64,000 nt of DNA. Source: an uncultured Coriobacteriales bacterium. GTDB taxonomy: Bacteria; Actinomycetota; Coriobacteriia; Coriobacteriales; UMGS124. A model generated the notes under the pieces. It was not told the origin of the DNA. It worked only from the letters and a program-made list of their open reading frames with translations, and searched no databases. The translations under genes were made by a program, and so were the position numbers. Where the stretch lies: NCBI GenBank assembly GCA_934654475.1, contig CAKUFZ010000010.1:1-64000 (forward strand), given 5' to 3'. Of this stretch, positions 8,156 to 17,451 are shown piece after piece; position 1 is the first letter of the stretch, and every line of letters begins with the position of its first letter.

Positions 8156-10435
8156 TTAGATTGCGCGGGCAGCCAGGTTGCCGGTGGCGATGGCCTCGGC
8201 GATGTTGTGGGGCTTGGCGGGGTCGACGAGGGCGTCGCCCACGGTGACGACCGTCATCTCGGCACCCAGCGCATCGGCGAGCGTGGTGTTGGCCGCAAGC
8301 TCGCAGGCCTCGATCACGGTGTCGCAGGCGATGGTGATGTCGCAGCCGGTGTCGCCGTTGATGGTGATCTCGCCCTCGCCCACGTTGGTCACGGTCGCGT
8401 TGGCCCACACGCGGGTGCCCTTGACGTAGAGCATCGGGAGCACGACCTCCTTGACGTGGGCCGACTGACCCTTGTCAAGCACGGCGGAGGGCTGGTCCAT
8501 GACGATAGTGACGTGCTTGCCCTGGGCGATGAGGTAGAACGCGGCGTCCACGGCCGGGGCGCTGTAGCCCACGATGGTGACCTCGTTGCCGATTTCGGCG
8601 GTGAGGATGTCCTCGATGGGCACCACGTTGGTCGAGCTGCTCGCGGCAAGGCCGGTGGGCACGACAACGCCGCCGGTTGCCTCGATCAGCATGTCGGGGG
8701 CCTGGGCGCGCACGAAGTCGGCGTCGACCTCCTGGCCGGTGACGACGGTCACGCCGCAAACCTCCTGCTGGCGCTGCAGGTAGGCGTTGAGGTCGGCGAT
8801 GTTCTCGTGCTGGCCTTTGACTGCAGCGGCGAAGGGCAGCTTGCCGCCCAGGTAGCCCTGCTTCTCGTAGAGCGTGACGCTGTGGCCGCGCAGGGCCGCG
8901 ACACGTGCGGCCTCCATGCCGGCTGCGCCGCCGCCCACGACCATGACGTTCTTGGGCTCGCCGTCAAGCGCGGGCAGGGCGGGGCCGTCGGGCATGGCGG
9001 GCGTGAAGGCGCGCATGCGCGTGGCGTTGACGCGGCAGTGCTCGTAGAAGTTGCCCTGCTCGTCGAAGTCGAAGTGGCAGTGCAGGCAGCGGTTGCACGG
9101 GCGAATCTCGTCGACCTTGCCTTCGCGCAGCTTGTTGATGTAGTCGGGGTCGGCGTAGAGCGGGCGGGTCATGTTGTAGAAGTCGACCTTGCCGTCCTGC
9201 AGGGCCTTCTCAAAGAAGTCCGGGGCATGTGCCGGGTCCATGTAGGTGACCGAGCCCACGGGGATGCTCACGGCCGCCTTGATCTTTGCGGCAACCTCAA
9301 GCATGAGGCCGCAGCCGGAGTGCGAACCGTCGAGCAGGCCCTCCCAGTGGCGGGCGAAGTCGAACTGCGTGGCGTAGCGGGTGTTGCCGTTGATGCCGTA
9401 GCCAGAGAAGTACAGGTCGCCGGCGAACTCGCAGGGATGGTAGCCGTAAGGCCCGATGCGCACGTGCAGCGAGTCGGCGCCGGCCGCCTCGAACTGCTTG
9501 CACAGCTCGACGTTCTCCTCGACGGTCGTGAAGCCCTCGTCCTGGCCCAGGTTCACGTCGTTGGCCTCGATGCCGTTGATGAGAATCTGCACGGGGAAGT
9601 CCTCGCCGCAAGCGCTCTTAATGCCCTGGATAATCTCGCACACGAAGCGCGCACGGTTCTCAAAGCTCTGCGGGCCGTACTCGTCCTCGCGGTGGTTGCG
9701 GTTGCGCGACATGAACGCCTGGCCGATGTTGTTGCCGGCGGCGTTGAGCTCGACAGCGTCGAAACCGGCGTCCTTGAGCATGACGGCGACGTCGATGAAG
9801 TCCTGCTGCACCTGCTTGACCTCGTCGAGCGTGAGGTCGTCGGCCTCGGCGCAGGCGAACTCGGGCGCCGTCGTGGCGTCAAAGCCGCTGAAGGAGGCGC
9901 CCATGAGGCTCAGCTGGTAGCCGCACATGCCGCCCGCCTCGTGGACGGCGGCAGCCACCTGGTCGAGGATGGCGTTGCTCGCGTCGCGGACCTTGTAGGA
10001 GGCCGGGTAGTGGGGCATGAGGCTCGCGTAGTCCTCGACCCACACGAAGTCGCAGCCGCCCTTGATGAACTCGACGTACTCGTCGATGATGCGCTCGTCG
10101 GTGACCTCGGGCAGGTAGAGCGAGCCGGCGGCCGACTTCACCATGCGGTGGCTGAGCTCGAGCTTGCCGAAGTGCCAGGGCGAGAAGAGCGTCGTCTTGG
10201 TGAAATCCTCGATGGAGTTGGAGCGCCAGTCGCTCGCGTCGTCGGGGTTGAGCTGGGCGAGCGTCTGATAGACGGCAGTCTTGTCCTTGGCTGCGGCCTC
10301 TGCGGGCGCGTCGGCCCCAGCGGCGGGCGCGGCTTGGTCGGCCAGTGCTGCGCCGGTGACGCTGAGTGCGCCGGCGGCAGCCGCGGCGGTGCCGGCAGCC
10401 TTGAAGAAACCCCTACGCGAGATGTCTTGCTTCAT
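8156..10435 (-). CDS. Tat-exported OYE-type NADH:flavin oxidoreductase / FAD protein
   Basis: 759 residues from ATG 10435 (GAGAGGATGGG upstream). Tat signal DISRRGFFKAAGTAAAAAG. About residues 75-430 form an FMN-binding TIM barrel of the old yellow enzyme family (NHREDEYGPQSFENRARFV; GLMLEV; IPVGSVTYMD). A cysteine cluster PCNRCLHC ... C at about 445-466 replaces the usual CxxCxxxC spacing of 2,4-dienoyl-CoA-reductase-type enzymes. The C-terminal part is an FAD/NAD domain (MVVGGGAAGMEAARVAALRG near 495). The family reduces C=C bonds of enones, bile-acid and flavonoid intermediates; an exported version is unusual because NAD(P)H is not available outside the membrane. Same strand as, and downstream of, the LuxR gene at 10613. 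Confidence 0.88.
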   Translation of the reverse strand: MKQDISRRGFFKAAGTAAAAAGALSVTGAALADQAAPAAGADAPAEAAAKDKTAVYQTLAQLNPDDASDWRSNSIEDFTKTTLFSPWHFGKLELSHRMVKSAAGSLYLPEVTDERIIDEYVEFIKGGCDFVWVEDYASLMPHYPASYKVRDASNAILDQVAAAVHEAGGMCGYQLSLMGASFSGFDATTAPEFACAEADDLTLDEVKQVQQDFIDVAVMLKDAGFDAVELNAAGNNIGQAFMSRNRNHREDEYGPQSFENRARFVCEIIQGIKSACGEDFPVQILINGIEANDVNLGQDEGFTTVEENVELCKQFEAAGADSLHVRIGPYGYHPCEFAGDLYFSGYGINGNTRYATQFDFARHWEGLLDGSHSGCGLMLEVAAKIKAAVSIPVGSVTYMDPAHAPDFFEKALQDGKVDFYNMTRPLYADPDYINKLREGKVDEIRPCNRCLHCHFDFDEQGNFYEHCRVNATRMRAFTPAMPDGPALPALDGEPKNVMVVGGGAAGMEAARVAALRGHSVTLYEKQGYLGGKLPFAAAVKGQHENIADLNAYLQRQQEVCGVTVVTGQEVDADFVRAQAPDMLIEATGGVVVPTGLAASSSTNVVPIEDILTAEIGNEVTIVGYSAPAVDAAFYLIAQGKHVTIVMDQPSAVLDKGQSAHVKEVVLPMLYVKGTRVWANATVTNVGEGEITINGDTGCDITIACDTVIEACELAANTTLADALGAEMTVVTVGDALVDPAKPHNIAEAIATGNLAARAI

Positions 10436-10570
10436 GTGTATCCCATCCTCTCCCTTGGTGGATGCGAGCCGGGCGTGCTCGGTGTCGGTTGCGCGTGCCC
10501 GGCCGGCGAAAGGCCTTCCCTGGGCCCTTCCCATGGCGTCCATAGTGGTGCGGATGGGGGTAAAACGCTT

Positions 10571-10585
10571 CACTGAAATTCAGTG
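10571..10585. promoter_or_regulatory. Odd palindrome between LuxR and OYE genes
   Basis: CACTGAA-A-TTCAGTG, 7-bp perfect arms around one base, 28 bp after the LuxR stop and 136 bp before the OYE start. Operator or weak terminator. Confidence 0.4.
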
Positions 10586-10612
10586 AGGTTGTTAAAAAGG
10601 CTGGTAAATTGC

Positions 10613-12277
10613 CTATATATTGGATGATTGACTGGAGAAGCCCTCGACGTAGGCAACGAGTTCCTGGCGGGAGTGAACGCCGAGCTGCTCGTAGATGTGG
10701 CGCACGTGCGTCTGCACCGTGTTGCGCGAGAGGACCAGTTCTTCGGCGATGGCGGGCACGTTTCGGCCACGCATGATGAGCACGAGCACTTCTCGCTCAC
10801 GCTGCGAAAGGTTGTGCGCGTCGCTCACGAGCTCCGCGGGCGACTTGTCTGGGCCTTGTTGGGCGGCCGGGGTTTCAGCGGTGACGGGATTCTGCGCTTC
10901 GGGTGCGGCGACGTCTTCCGGGGCAATCCGCCGCTTGTGCCGCGTGAGGGCGTTATAGAGGGCGAAGGCGGCACAGGTGAGTAGGTACACGAGCAAGAAG
11001 GTCGCGACGAGCATCTTGGATTCGCCCGCGATGTCGGCGTTCAACAGGTTTGCCGAGAGCATGTCGGCCAAGACGCGGGCAAGCATCACGATGCCGGCTA
11101 CGATGCCATACGTGGCTTCGATGGCCAGGTGCCGTTCCTGCGCGGTTGTGACTCCGGCTTCCATGACGAGGTAGATCACAAGGAAGAAGCCAGCAGAACC
11201 CAAGGCCAGGGCCACGAGGTGTGCGCCTGGTCCCAGAGTGGAAGCGGCCAGGACGGCGGCGAAGAGCAGCGCGGTGAAGCCCAGCAGCACCGCGAGGACC
11301 GAGGGGGTACGCTTGCAAACGAGCCATACCACAGCGAGCAGCGCGGCTGTCGCGAGGTTCATTGTCGCGCTCATGATGAAGCGCGCGGGTAGCTCGAGGA
11401 CGTCGACCATGAGCACAGTGTTTACGAGCGGCGCCACAAAGGTCAGCACGACGGCGGCGGCCAGCACGGCAGCAAGGTCGCTTAAGGCTCCGCGTAGGTC
11501 GGGGGAGGGTTGGGCGGTGGTTGAGGGCGTGGATGCGGGCGCCTCGGGGACTTTCTGGGAGAGGGCCTCTTCGCTTGAGGTGGCCGTGGCTTTTGAGGGG
11601 CATGCCTGATAACCGGGGGCTTTTGTGGGTGCGGCGCTTGCGCGATGGCCTTTGTTATTGTGGGCGAAGGGGCCGGGTGCTTGCGAAGCGGCGAGGGCAA
11701 GGGCGGCTTGCGCGGCAAACAGCGCGACAACGAGCCCCCGCAGAACGGGCTCGGAAGCGAGGCCACTGGGGAGGTTGAGAACGGCCGAAAGGGCCGCCGC
11801 CGAGACAAGGACGATGTGCACCCGCCGCGTGGGCAGGTCTTTGAGGCGCTCAAGCCAGAAGACAAACGCAACTGCCAGACAGATACCCGAAAGACATGAG
11901 GCAACGAGGAGCGCAAGAGTAAACCAGGCATCTGCCTGCGTGTTTTCGAGGGCAAAGGATGCACACCACGTGAGCGCGCACGCTATGAGGAGGGCTGCGA
12001 ATGGGGCGGGTGCGCATGCTGTCGCGTGCCTCCGGGATGATGCGCGCGGCAAGGCGGCGATTGTACCGCGTATCCCCAAGGCGATGAGACTGAGCGCATT
12101 GGCAACCGAGGCAAGGGTTCCTGCTTGCACAAACACCTCGGAGCGAGCGAAAGAAAACATCGTGCCGGGCGACCACACGGCAAGCCCGTACAGCACAATT
12201 GCCACGGCGAGTCCCGCCGCGCAGAACAGCGAGACCGGGCAGACAGCGGCCGAGCGCGCTTCGTTATTCGCTTGCAA
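10613..12277 (-). CDS. Multi-pass membrane LuxR-family transcriptional regulator
   Basis: 554 residues. The start is a TTG at 12277 with GGGAGGG 8 bases upstream; a later ATG would remove the first membrane helix (LFCAAGLAVAIVLYGLAVW). A hydrophilic Pro/Ala/Lys-rich loop interrupts the helices near residues 200-265. A second linker precedes the C-terminal LuxR HTH (LSQREREVLVLIMRGRNVPA, LSRNTVQTHVRHIYEQLG). Divergent from the flavoprotein at 12671 and upstream of the OYE gene on its own strand, so it may control either or both. Confidence 0.87.
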   Translation of the reverse strand: MQANNEARSAAVCPVSLFCAAGLAVAIVLYGLAVWSPGTMFSFARSEVFVQAGTLASVANALSLIALGIRGTIAALPRASSRRHATACAPAPFAALLIACALTWCASFALENTQADAWFTLALLVASCLSGICLAVAFVFWLERLKDLPTRRVHIVLVSAAALSAVLNLPSGLASEPVLRGLVVALFAAQAALALAASQAPGPFAHNNKGHRASAAPTKAPGYQACPSKATATSSEEALSQKVPEAPASTPSTTAQPSPDLRGALSDLAAVLAAAVVLTFVAPLVNTVLMVDVLELPARFIMSATMNLATAALLAVVWLVCKRTPSVLAVLLGFTALLFAAVLAASTLGPGAHLVALALGSAGFFLVIYLVMEAGVTTAQERHLAIEATYGIVAGIVMLARVLADMLSANLLNADIAGESKMLVATFLLVYLLTCAAFALYNALTRHKRRIAPEDVAAPEAQNPVTAETPAAQQGPDKSPAELVSDAHNLSQREREVLVLIMRGRNVPAIAEELVLSRNTVQTHVRHIYEQLGVHSRQELVAYVEGFSSQSSNI

Positions 12278-12670
12278 CGACGGTCCCTCCCTCGGTCTCG
12301 GTTACGTGCGGTTTTTCGGATGACCCCGCGGCTGACATGCGGCATCCCTGTACCTAGCAGCTCATTGTAGCGCGACCTTCGCCACTGCGAAGCCCCCGAT
12401 TTCTGGCACCGTGCGAGAGCTGACCCGCGGGAATCGCGAGGTCTGGCCCCTATTTTGAGCGAAATTTTGCAGAAGAGGAGCGCGTTCTCACACAGCGCAG
12501 CACCCACACCCCCGCAACGCCGCGTTGCGTCTCGGATCGAAATCGCTGCTTTCCTGCGATGGGGGCAGGGTGTTTCAATGAGGCCGTCAAGCCAGGCGCG
12601 GGTGGGGTTGCCCGGGCGTATGAGGCTGACGGTGCGCCGCGTGCGCACGTGACCAGAAAAGGGGATTTTC
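12278..12670. promoter_or_regulatory. Divergent intergenic region, LuxR / flavoprotein
   Basis: 393 bp between divergent genes. Must contain both promoters. I see no convincing dyad, repeat or small gene in it. Confidence 0.4.
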
Positions 12671-14518
12671 ATGGCACAGGTTTCTCATCTTGACCGCAGG
12701 TCCTTTCTTCAGGGGGCAGGCGCTGCGGCCGGCGTTCTCGCTGCAAGCGCTATGACCTCGGCCGCCCTGGCCGACGAGGCTCAGGTCGGCAACGCTGCCG
12801 CTGCGCAGGCAGCCGCTGCAGCCAATCAGCAGATTGAGGACAACTCCGCTTGGATGGACCAGCTCACGTCGTGGCGCATCAAGCCCGAGGAACCTACGGA
12901 GTTCGCCAACACTTACGAGGCAGACGTTGTGGTCGTGGGCGCCGGTCTCGCCGGCATCAACGCTTCGCGCGCCGCTGCCGAGGCGGGTGCAAGCGTCATC
13001 ACGCTTGAGGACGGCCAGACGTTTGAGGTCCACGGTTTTGGCGTCGCCTCGCTTAACCCCAAGATGGCCGAGGACCAGGGCCTGCACAACGATCCTGTCG
13101 AGTATTTCCGCGAGTTCACGCGCCAGCACGGCATGCGTGTCAACGACGACCTCATCCGCACGTGGTGCGACGAGAGCGGCCCCGCTTTTGACTGGTGGGA
13201 GGAGGTTCTGCCGCCTGCTTGCGACTACGACCCCAGCTCGGAGGACTACAAGACCTCGTATCGCTCGGTGCTTTACTGGCCCAGCGAGCCTGCCGAGAAC
13301 TTTGAGGGCGAGCAGTTCAAGCATTTCTCCGGCGGTATCGACTTCTGCTACGAGAGCTTCCGGTACGCCGGCCAGTGCATTGTGGACAAGTGCCTCGAGC
13401 TTGGTGTGGACTTTCACTATGAGACCACCGCGTACATGCTGACGCAGGATGCCGATGGCGTGGTCACTGGTGTTATTGCCCAAGACAAGGATGGCAACTA
13501 CGAGAAGTATGTTGCTAAGAAGGGCGTCATCCTGTGCGCCGGCACGTACAGCCTCGCTCAGGACATGGTGAACGAGTTCCATGCCGACCAGGTGCTTCAC
13601 GAGAACCGCAAGAGTGGCGACTTCATGTACATGAGCCTCATGCCTGGCACGGGCGCCGGCCAGCGCATGGCCATCTGGGCGGGCGCGGAGATGGAGCCGT
13701 GGCAGCAGCGCACGAGCATCTCTATGTCTGACTTCCATGCCACGCCCGGCCTGTCCATCAACCAGCTGGGCAAGCGCTGGCACAATGAGGACACCGAGAT
13801 TTGGACGCGCGCGATCGAGCTTGAGAACCAGCCTGGACGTTTTGCCTGGGAGGTCTTTGACAGCAACTGGATGGACCTGCTGCCGTACACGAGTCACGGC
13901 CACCTCGCTCTTGACCCGCTGAACGTCACGTTCTGGACTGTGCCGCCTGCAGGGTACTTCACTCGTCCTGACGGCACCCCCTCCGACGGCAAGATGCGCA
14001 AGGAAGAGATGATGGACGAGGACCTGCGTGCTGCTGTGGACGACCCCGAGGGCGTGAGGTTCGGCGGCTACGTCGAGTACCCGACTGGTGCCACCTACGC
14101 TGCGAGCACCCTTGAGGGCCTTGCTCAGATGATGTTCCCCGAAGACGAGGAGGCCCAGCAGAACTTCCTTGCCGAGGTGCAGGAGTACAACGCGCTGTGC
14201 GACGCTGGCGCTGACACGCGTTACGGCAAGCGTGCCCAGCTCATGCGTAAAATCGACACGGCTCCCTTCTATTGCTCGGGTACGGGTCCTCGCGGCAACA
14301 GCTGGGTCGGCGAGGAAGGTGTCAGCGTCGATGGCAAGACGCTCGCGGTGCTGCGCGAGGGTACGGGCAAGCCGATCGGTCATCTCTGGGCGGCTGGCGC
14401 TTGCGTGGGCGGCCGTGCGGCGAACCAGTACGTCACGCCCATGAGCGGCATGAACCACGGCTTCTGCCTCACGCTGGGCAAGCTTGCTGGCGAGCACGCA
14501 GCGGCGGGCGTTGAGTAG
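12671..14518 (+). CDS. Tat-exported FAD flavoprotein, fumarate-reductase-like
   Basis: 615 residues from ATG 12671. Tat signal LDRRSFLQGAGAAAGVLAA, then an Ala/Gln-rich linker to about residue 55. FAD Rossmann motif DVVVVGAGLAGINASRAAAE at about 85-104, second strand VITLED. The C-terminal FAD block reads GHLWAAGACVGGRAANQYVT, then PMSGMNHGFCLTLGKLAGEH. No FMN or heme domain. Flanked by a divergent membrane LuxR (10613) and a downstream LysR gene (14679), either of which could be its regulator. A terminator at 14598 separates it from the LysR gene. Confidence 0.9.
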   Translation: MAQVSHLDRRSFLQGAGAAAGVLAASAMTSAALADEAQVGNAAAAQAAAAANQQIEDNSAWMDQLTSWRIKPEEPTEFANTYEADVVVVGAGLAGINASRAAAEAGASVITLEDGQTFEVHGFGVASLNPKMAEDQGLHNDPVEYFREFTRQHGMRVNDDLIRTWCDESGPAFDWWEEVLPPACDYDPSSEDYKTSYRSVLYWPSEPAENFEGEQFKHFSGGIDFCYESFRYAGQCIVDKCLELGVDFHYETTAYMLTQDADGVVTGVIAQDKDGNYEKYVAKKGVILCAGTYSLAQDMVNEFHADQVLHENRKSGDFMYMSLMPGTGAGQRMAIWAGAEMEPWQQRTSISMSDFHATPGLSINQLGKRWHNEDTEIWTRAIELENQPGRFAWEVFDSNWMDLLPYTSHGHLALDPLNVTFWTVPPAGYFTRPDGTPSDGKMRKEEMMDEDLRAAVDDPEGVRFGGYVEYPTGATYAASTLEGLAQMMFPEDEEAQQNFLAEVQEYNALCDAGADTRYGKRAQLMRKIDTAPFYCSGTGPRGNSWVGEEGVSVDGKTLAVLREGTGKPIGHLWAAGACVGGRAANQYVTPMSGMNHGFCLTLGKLAGEHAAAGVE

Positions 14519-14597
14519 ACAGAGCCTGGTGCTTGGCAGGATTGAGGCTCGCTGTTTTCTGCCGATGCATAATGTGAGAAGATAGCCACGTCGAATG

Positions 14598-14627
14598 AGG
14601 TCCGTCCCCCAATGGGGGCGGACCTTT
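14598..14627 (+). terminator. Rho-independent terminator
   Basis: GGTCCGTCCCCC-aat-GGGGGCGGACC followed by TTTG, about 80 bp after the flavoprotein stop. Confidence 0.75.
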
Positions 14628-14678
14628 GCCGCATGGTTGGGCAAGGGGTCCAGCCTGCATGTTTAACGGGGGTGGCGA

Positions 14679-15683
14679 GTGGACATCCGTGCGCTTGAGG
14701 CGTTCTGTCGCACATGCGAGACAGGCTCGTTCAGTCGTGCCTGTGAAGACGTCTTTATCTCGCGCCAGGCATTGAGCCGAACCATTCAAACGCTCGAGCG
14801 CGAGGTGGGGTCGCCGCTTTTTGTGCGTTGTACCGGCGGGGTGCAGCCCACCGAGCTCGCGCACATGATAGAACCCCATGCACGGCGCATACTCGATGAG
14901 TACGAGGCTATTAAGGCCGACATACGTCGCTATGAACAGGGGCTTACAGGCACTCTTACATTGGCGATTGAGCCGAATGCCGTTATGACCCTGCCTACGG
15001 GCGTGCTGGGGGCATATCGCAGCGCTCGCCCTGGCATATCCCTCAATTTAGTGACTTCTTCGGGCACGTCAGCGCTCGACAGCCTGGCATCGGGAGAGGT
15101 TGACGGCGTTGTATCCATCCCCATGTGCGACGATTCGTTTGAGTATGCGAGAGTTTTGCGCGAGCCACTGTGTATTGTCATCCATGGTGAACAGATGAAT
15201 GGAGAACGTACGTCGACCGTGTCAGCTGGGCCAACTCTCGAGGCAGCATTAAGCCAGCTCAATGGCGCGGTGCTATGCGGTGTGGCTCGCGAGCATCCTA
15301 TCGAGGCTCAGATATGCGACTATCTGGCGCGGCATGGCGTCTTTGTCACTATGTGTTATGACTACCCGAGCGCGATGCTTGCCCTTGAAGCCGCGCGGGC
15401 CGGTTTGGGCGGCTGCATCATGACTGCCGCTGCAGCGCGGGGCTTTGCGGCAGGGGACGGGTTGACGGTGGTACAGCTTGACGCGCCTGGCGCGGACGGT
15501 TCGAATCACCTTGAACCGCCCCAATGGGAAGTCGGTGTCACGTATCGGCGCGACTCTTCCAAGACTCCCATGATCGCCGATCTCGTGGCGTATCTGAGGG
15601 CGGCCTCGCACGCTGAGGGAGCGTGGTCGCGGCCTGATGTTGTCCGCGGTGTGCGGCAGGCTGCGCGGCGATGCGCCTTATGA
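14679..15683 (+). CDS. LysR-family transcriptional regulator
   Basis: 334 residues from GTG 14679 (weak GGGGGTGG upstream). N-terminal LysR winged HTH: ALEAFCRTCETGSFSRACED, then RQALSRTIQTLEREVGSPLF. A periplasmic-binding-like effector domain follows from about residue 90 (GTLTLAIEPNAVM). Normal LysR length. It lies 160 bp after the flavoprotein gene on the same strand but past a terminator, so it probably has its own promoter. Confidence 0.88.
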   Translation: MDIRALEAFCRTCETGSFSRACEDVFISRQALSRTIQTLEREVGSPLFVRCTGGVQPTELAHMIEPHARRILDEYEAIKADIRRYEQGLTGTLTLAIEPNAVMTLPTGVLGAYRSARPGISLNLVTSSGTSALDSLASGEVDGVVSIPMCDDSFEYARVLREPLCIVIHGEQMNGERTSTVSAGPTLEAALSQLNGAVLCGVAREHPIEAQICDYLARHGVFVTMCYDYPSAMLALEAARAGLGGCIMTAAAARGFAAGDGLTVVQLDAPGADGSNHLEPPQWEVGVTYRRDSSKTPMIADLVAYLRAASHAEGAWSRPDVVRGVRQAARRCAL

Positions 15684-15752
15684 CCTGCGAAAATCAGCCG
15701 CATCCTTGCGTCGGCCATAGTTTCAGCGCCTTGCCGGGAATTTGAGGAGAGA

Positions 15753-15867
15753 CCGGTCAGAAACCCGTGCGTCCGCCGGAGTTTGAACTGCCTTGCCACG
15801 ACCGGCTCAGATCTGGCACTCCTTGCATTCCGGCCAGAAGCCCGTGCGTCCGCCGGAGCCCGAACTG
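15753..15867. repeat. 38-bp imperfect direct repeat, 77 bp apart
   Basis: Copies at 15753-15790 and 15830-15867 share the core CCCGTGCGTCCGCCGGAG and a GAACTG end, with four or five differences in between. Confidence 0.8.
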
Positions 15868-15945
15868 TATCTCATCTCGTGGACAACGGAAGCAAAGTCC
15901 GAGAAATGGGAAACTTTTCATGTTTGGCGGCTTGCGGTGCAAGCA

Positions 15946-15989
15946 AAGCCCCGCGTGCCCGCCGGTTGAGTGGCGGACGCGCGGGGCTT
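15946..15989 (-). terminator. Terminator of the CobW gene
   Basis: AAGCCCCGCGTGCCCGCC / GGCGGACGCGCGGGGCTT around a short loop, 40 bp past the stop at 16030. Strongly similar to 8076-8119. Confidence 0.75.
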
Positions 15990-16029
15990 GTTGGTTGTCG
16001 TGCTTGCTGGTCCAGGCCTGCTTGCCCGC

Positions 16030-17169
16030 CTACGCCTGCGGCTCCCAGTCGGTGAGGCAGGAGTCGAGGCTCGCTTCGATGGAGGCGCGGTTCATGTTGC
16101 GACCGATGAAGCAGAGCTTGGTCATGCGGTCGCCGCAGACGGGGTCCCAGTCGTCGAGCATCTTGGGGTTCTCCAGCAGGATCTGGGAGCGCTCCTCAGC
16201 CGGCGCGCTTGCAACGAAGTAGCCGTTGGGGGAGAGGCTCATCTGCTTTCCCGCCTGCTCAAAGAGGTAGCACATGTCGGGGTTGATGGCAGCCCACAGC
16301 ATGCCCTTCGTGCGGATGATGCTGCTAGGCCAGGCGTGTGCCAGCTCGTTGAACTTGTCGGCGTCGAACGGCTTGCGGCGCTCGTACACGAACGTCTCGA
16401 TGCCGTACTCGAGCACCTCGGGGTCGTCGTGCTCCTCGGGGTGCTCCATGGCGTCAATCCAGGCGGCCGAGTCGTAGGCGCGCTCGAAATTGAAGCGCCC
16501 GGTGTTCATGATCTCGCTGAGCGGCACGTTGGACTGCGTGGCCTCCACGATCTTCGCGTCCTTCTGCAGGCTGCGCACGATGGCCTTGAGCTCGGCGATT
16601 TGCTCGGGCGTCACTTTGTCGCACTTGTTGAGCACGAGCGTGGTGCAAAACTCAATCTGCTGGATGAGCAGGCTCTCGATGTCGTCCTCGTCGATGTCGT
16701 CGGCCAGCAGGTCGCGCCCGCCGTGGAACTCGTCGTACATGCGCGCGCAGTCCACCACGGCGATGATGTTGTCCAGAGCCAGCGGCGCATGCCCGCCGTA
16801 GCGGCTCTCGTCGCAGAAGTTTGAGATGGTGTAGGCAATCGGGATAGGCTCGCAGATGCCCGACGCCTCGATGATGATGTAGTCGAAATCGCCCGAGTCG
16901 GCGATCTGGCCGAGCTGGCGGGTGAGGTCGTCGGAGAGCGTGCAGCAGAGGCACCCGTTCGTCATGGGGATGAGGTCGCCGTCTACCTGGGTGAGCCCGC
17001 CCTTCTGGATGAGCGAGGCGTCCACGTTGACCTCGCCGATGTCGTTGACGATGACAGCGGCGCGGATGCCCTCCTCGTTTTGGAGGATGTGGTTGAGAAG
17101 CGTGGTCTTGCCGGCTCCGAGGTAGCCGGTGAGCAGGGCGATCTTCGTCTGCTTGCGGGTCTTGGTCAT
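16030..17169 (-). CDS. CobW/P47K (G3E) family GTPase, putative metallochaperone
   Basis: 379 residues from ATG 17169 (GGGAG upstream; a longer frame from 17301 adds no domain). Walker A GYLGAGKTTLLNHIL near the N-terminus, the family's metal-binding GCLCC motif (TNGCLCCTLSDDLTRQL), Walker B/switch IIIEASGICEP, and NKxD as NKCDKV. The C-terminal third matches the CobW_C domain (TKGMLWAAINPDMCYLFEQA). These GTPases deliver or insert metals (Zn, Co, Fe) into target proteins. It is on the same strand as the ABC importer at 17705-20683 but 535 bp downstream of it with an inverted-repeat element between, so co-regulation is possible rather than shown. Confidence 0.9.
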   Translation of the reverse strand: MTKTRKQTKIALLTGYLGAGKTTLLNHILQNEEGIRAAVIVNDIGEVNVDASLIQKGGLTQVDGDLIPMTNGCLCCTLSDDLTRQLGQIADSGDFDYIIIEASGICEPIPIAYTISNFCDESRYGGHAPLALDNIIAVVDCARMYDEFHGGRDLLADDIDEDDIESLLIQQIEFCTTLVLNKCDKVTPEQIAELKAIVRSLQKDAKIVEATQSNVPLSEIMNTGRFNFERAYDSAAWIDAMEHPEEHDDPEVLEYGIETFVYERRKPFDADKFNELAHAWPSSIIRTKGMLWAAINPDMCYLFEQAGKQMSLSPNGYFVASAPAEERSQILLENPKMLDDWDPVCGDRMTKLCFIGRNMNRASIEASLDSCLTDWEPQA

Positions 17170-17324
17170 GGTTGCGTGCTCCCTTGCGCTATGCGTCGCG
17201 TACCTGCGCGCGGCTTTGGTGTACAGACGGCGCATTATATCCCCCAAACGTGTGGAGGTGGGGTGTACGAGGAGCGAGAAGGGGCCGATTCGAGGCTGCA
17301 AGGTCTAGTGCGCGAGAAAAAATG

Positions 17325-17451
17325 GCGCATGTTTGCGTTTTAAATCGGACGGGTAAAGTACCTGGGCGGCGCTCTCTAACATCATCCCAGGTAGATGACT
17401 TGCTTGTTTGACGGCTGCCTCGGGGCCGCAGATTAAAACGCAAACGTGCGC
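17325..17451. repeat. 127-bp inverted-repeat element, copy A
   Basis: Arms GCGCATGTTTGCGTTTTAA.. (17325-17346) and ..TTAAAACGCAAACGTGCGC (17431-17451); one mismatch and one extra base. An inner stem pairs TACCTGGG (17359-17366) with CCCAGGTA (17386-17393), the latter continuing as AGGTAGATGA. Flanked by A6 on the left and T5 on the right, so it could terminate transcription in both directions. Related copies at 55787 and 60866. Confidence 0.85.

Larger units (their letters stand above)
15684..16029. other. Intergenic region between LysR and CobW genes
   Basis: 346 bp between convergent genes. It holds a 38-bp direct repeat (15753/15830) and the CobW terminator (15946-15989); nothing else recognised. 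Confidence 0.5.

Noticed and set aside
8207..10576. 789-codon open frame on the + strand
   Set aside because: It is the complement of the OYE-type reductase, with Val/Gly/Asp/His-rich composition typical of an antisense frame in GC-rich DNA and no domain.
12587..14644. 685-codon open frame on the - strand
   Set aside because: Antisense of the flavoprotein at 12671; no family features.
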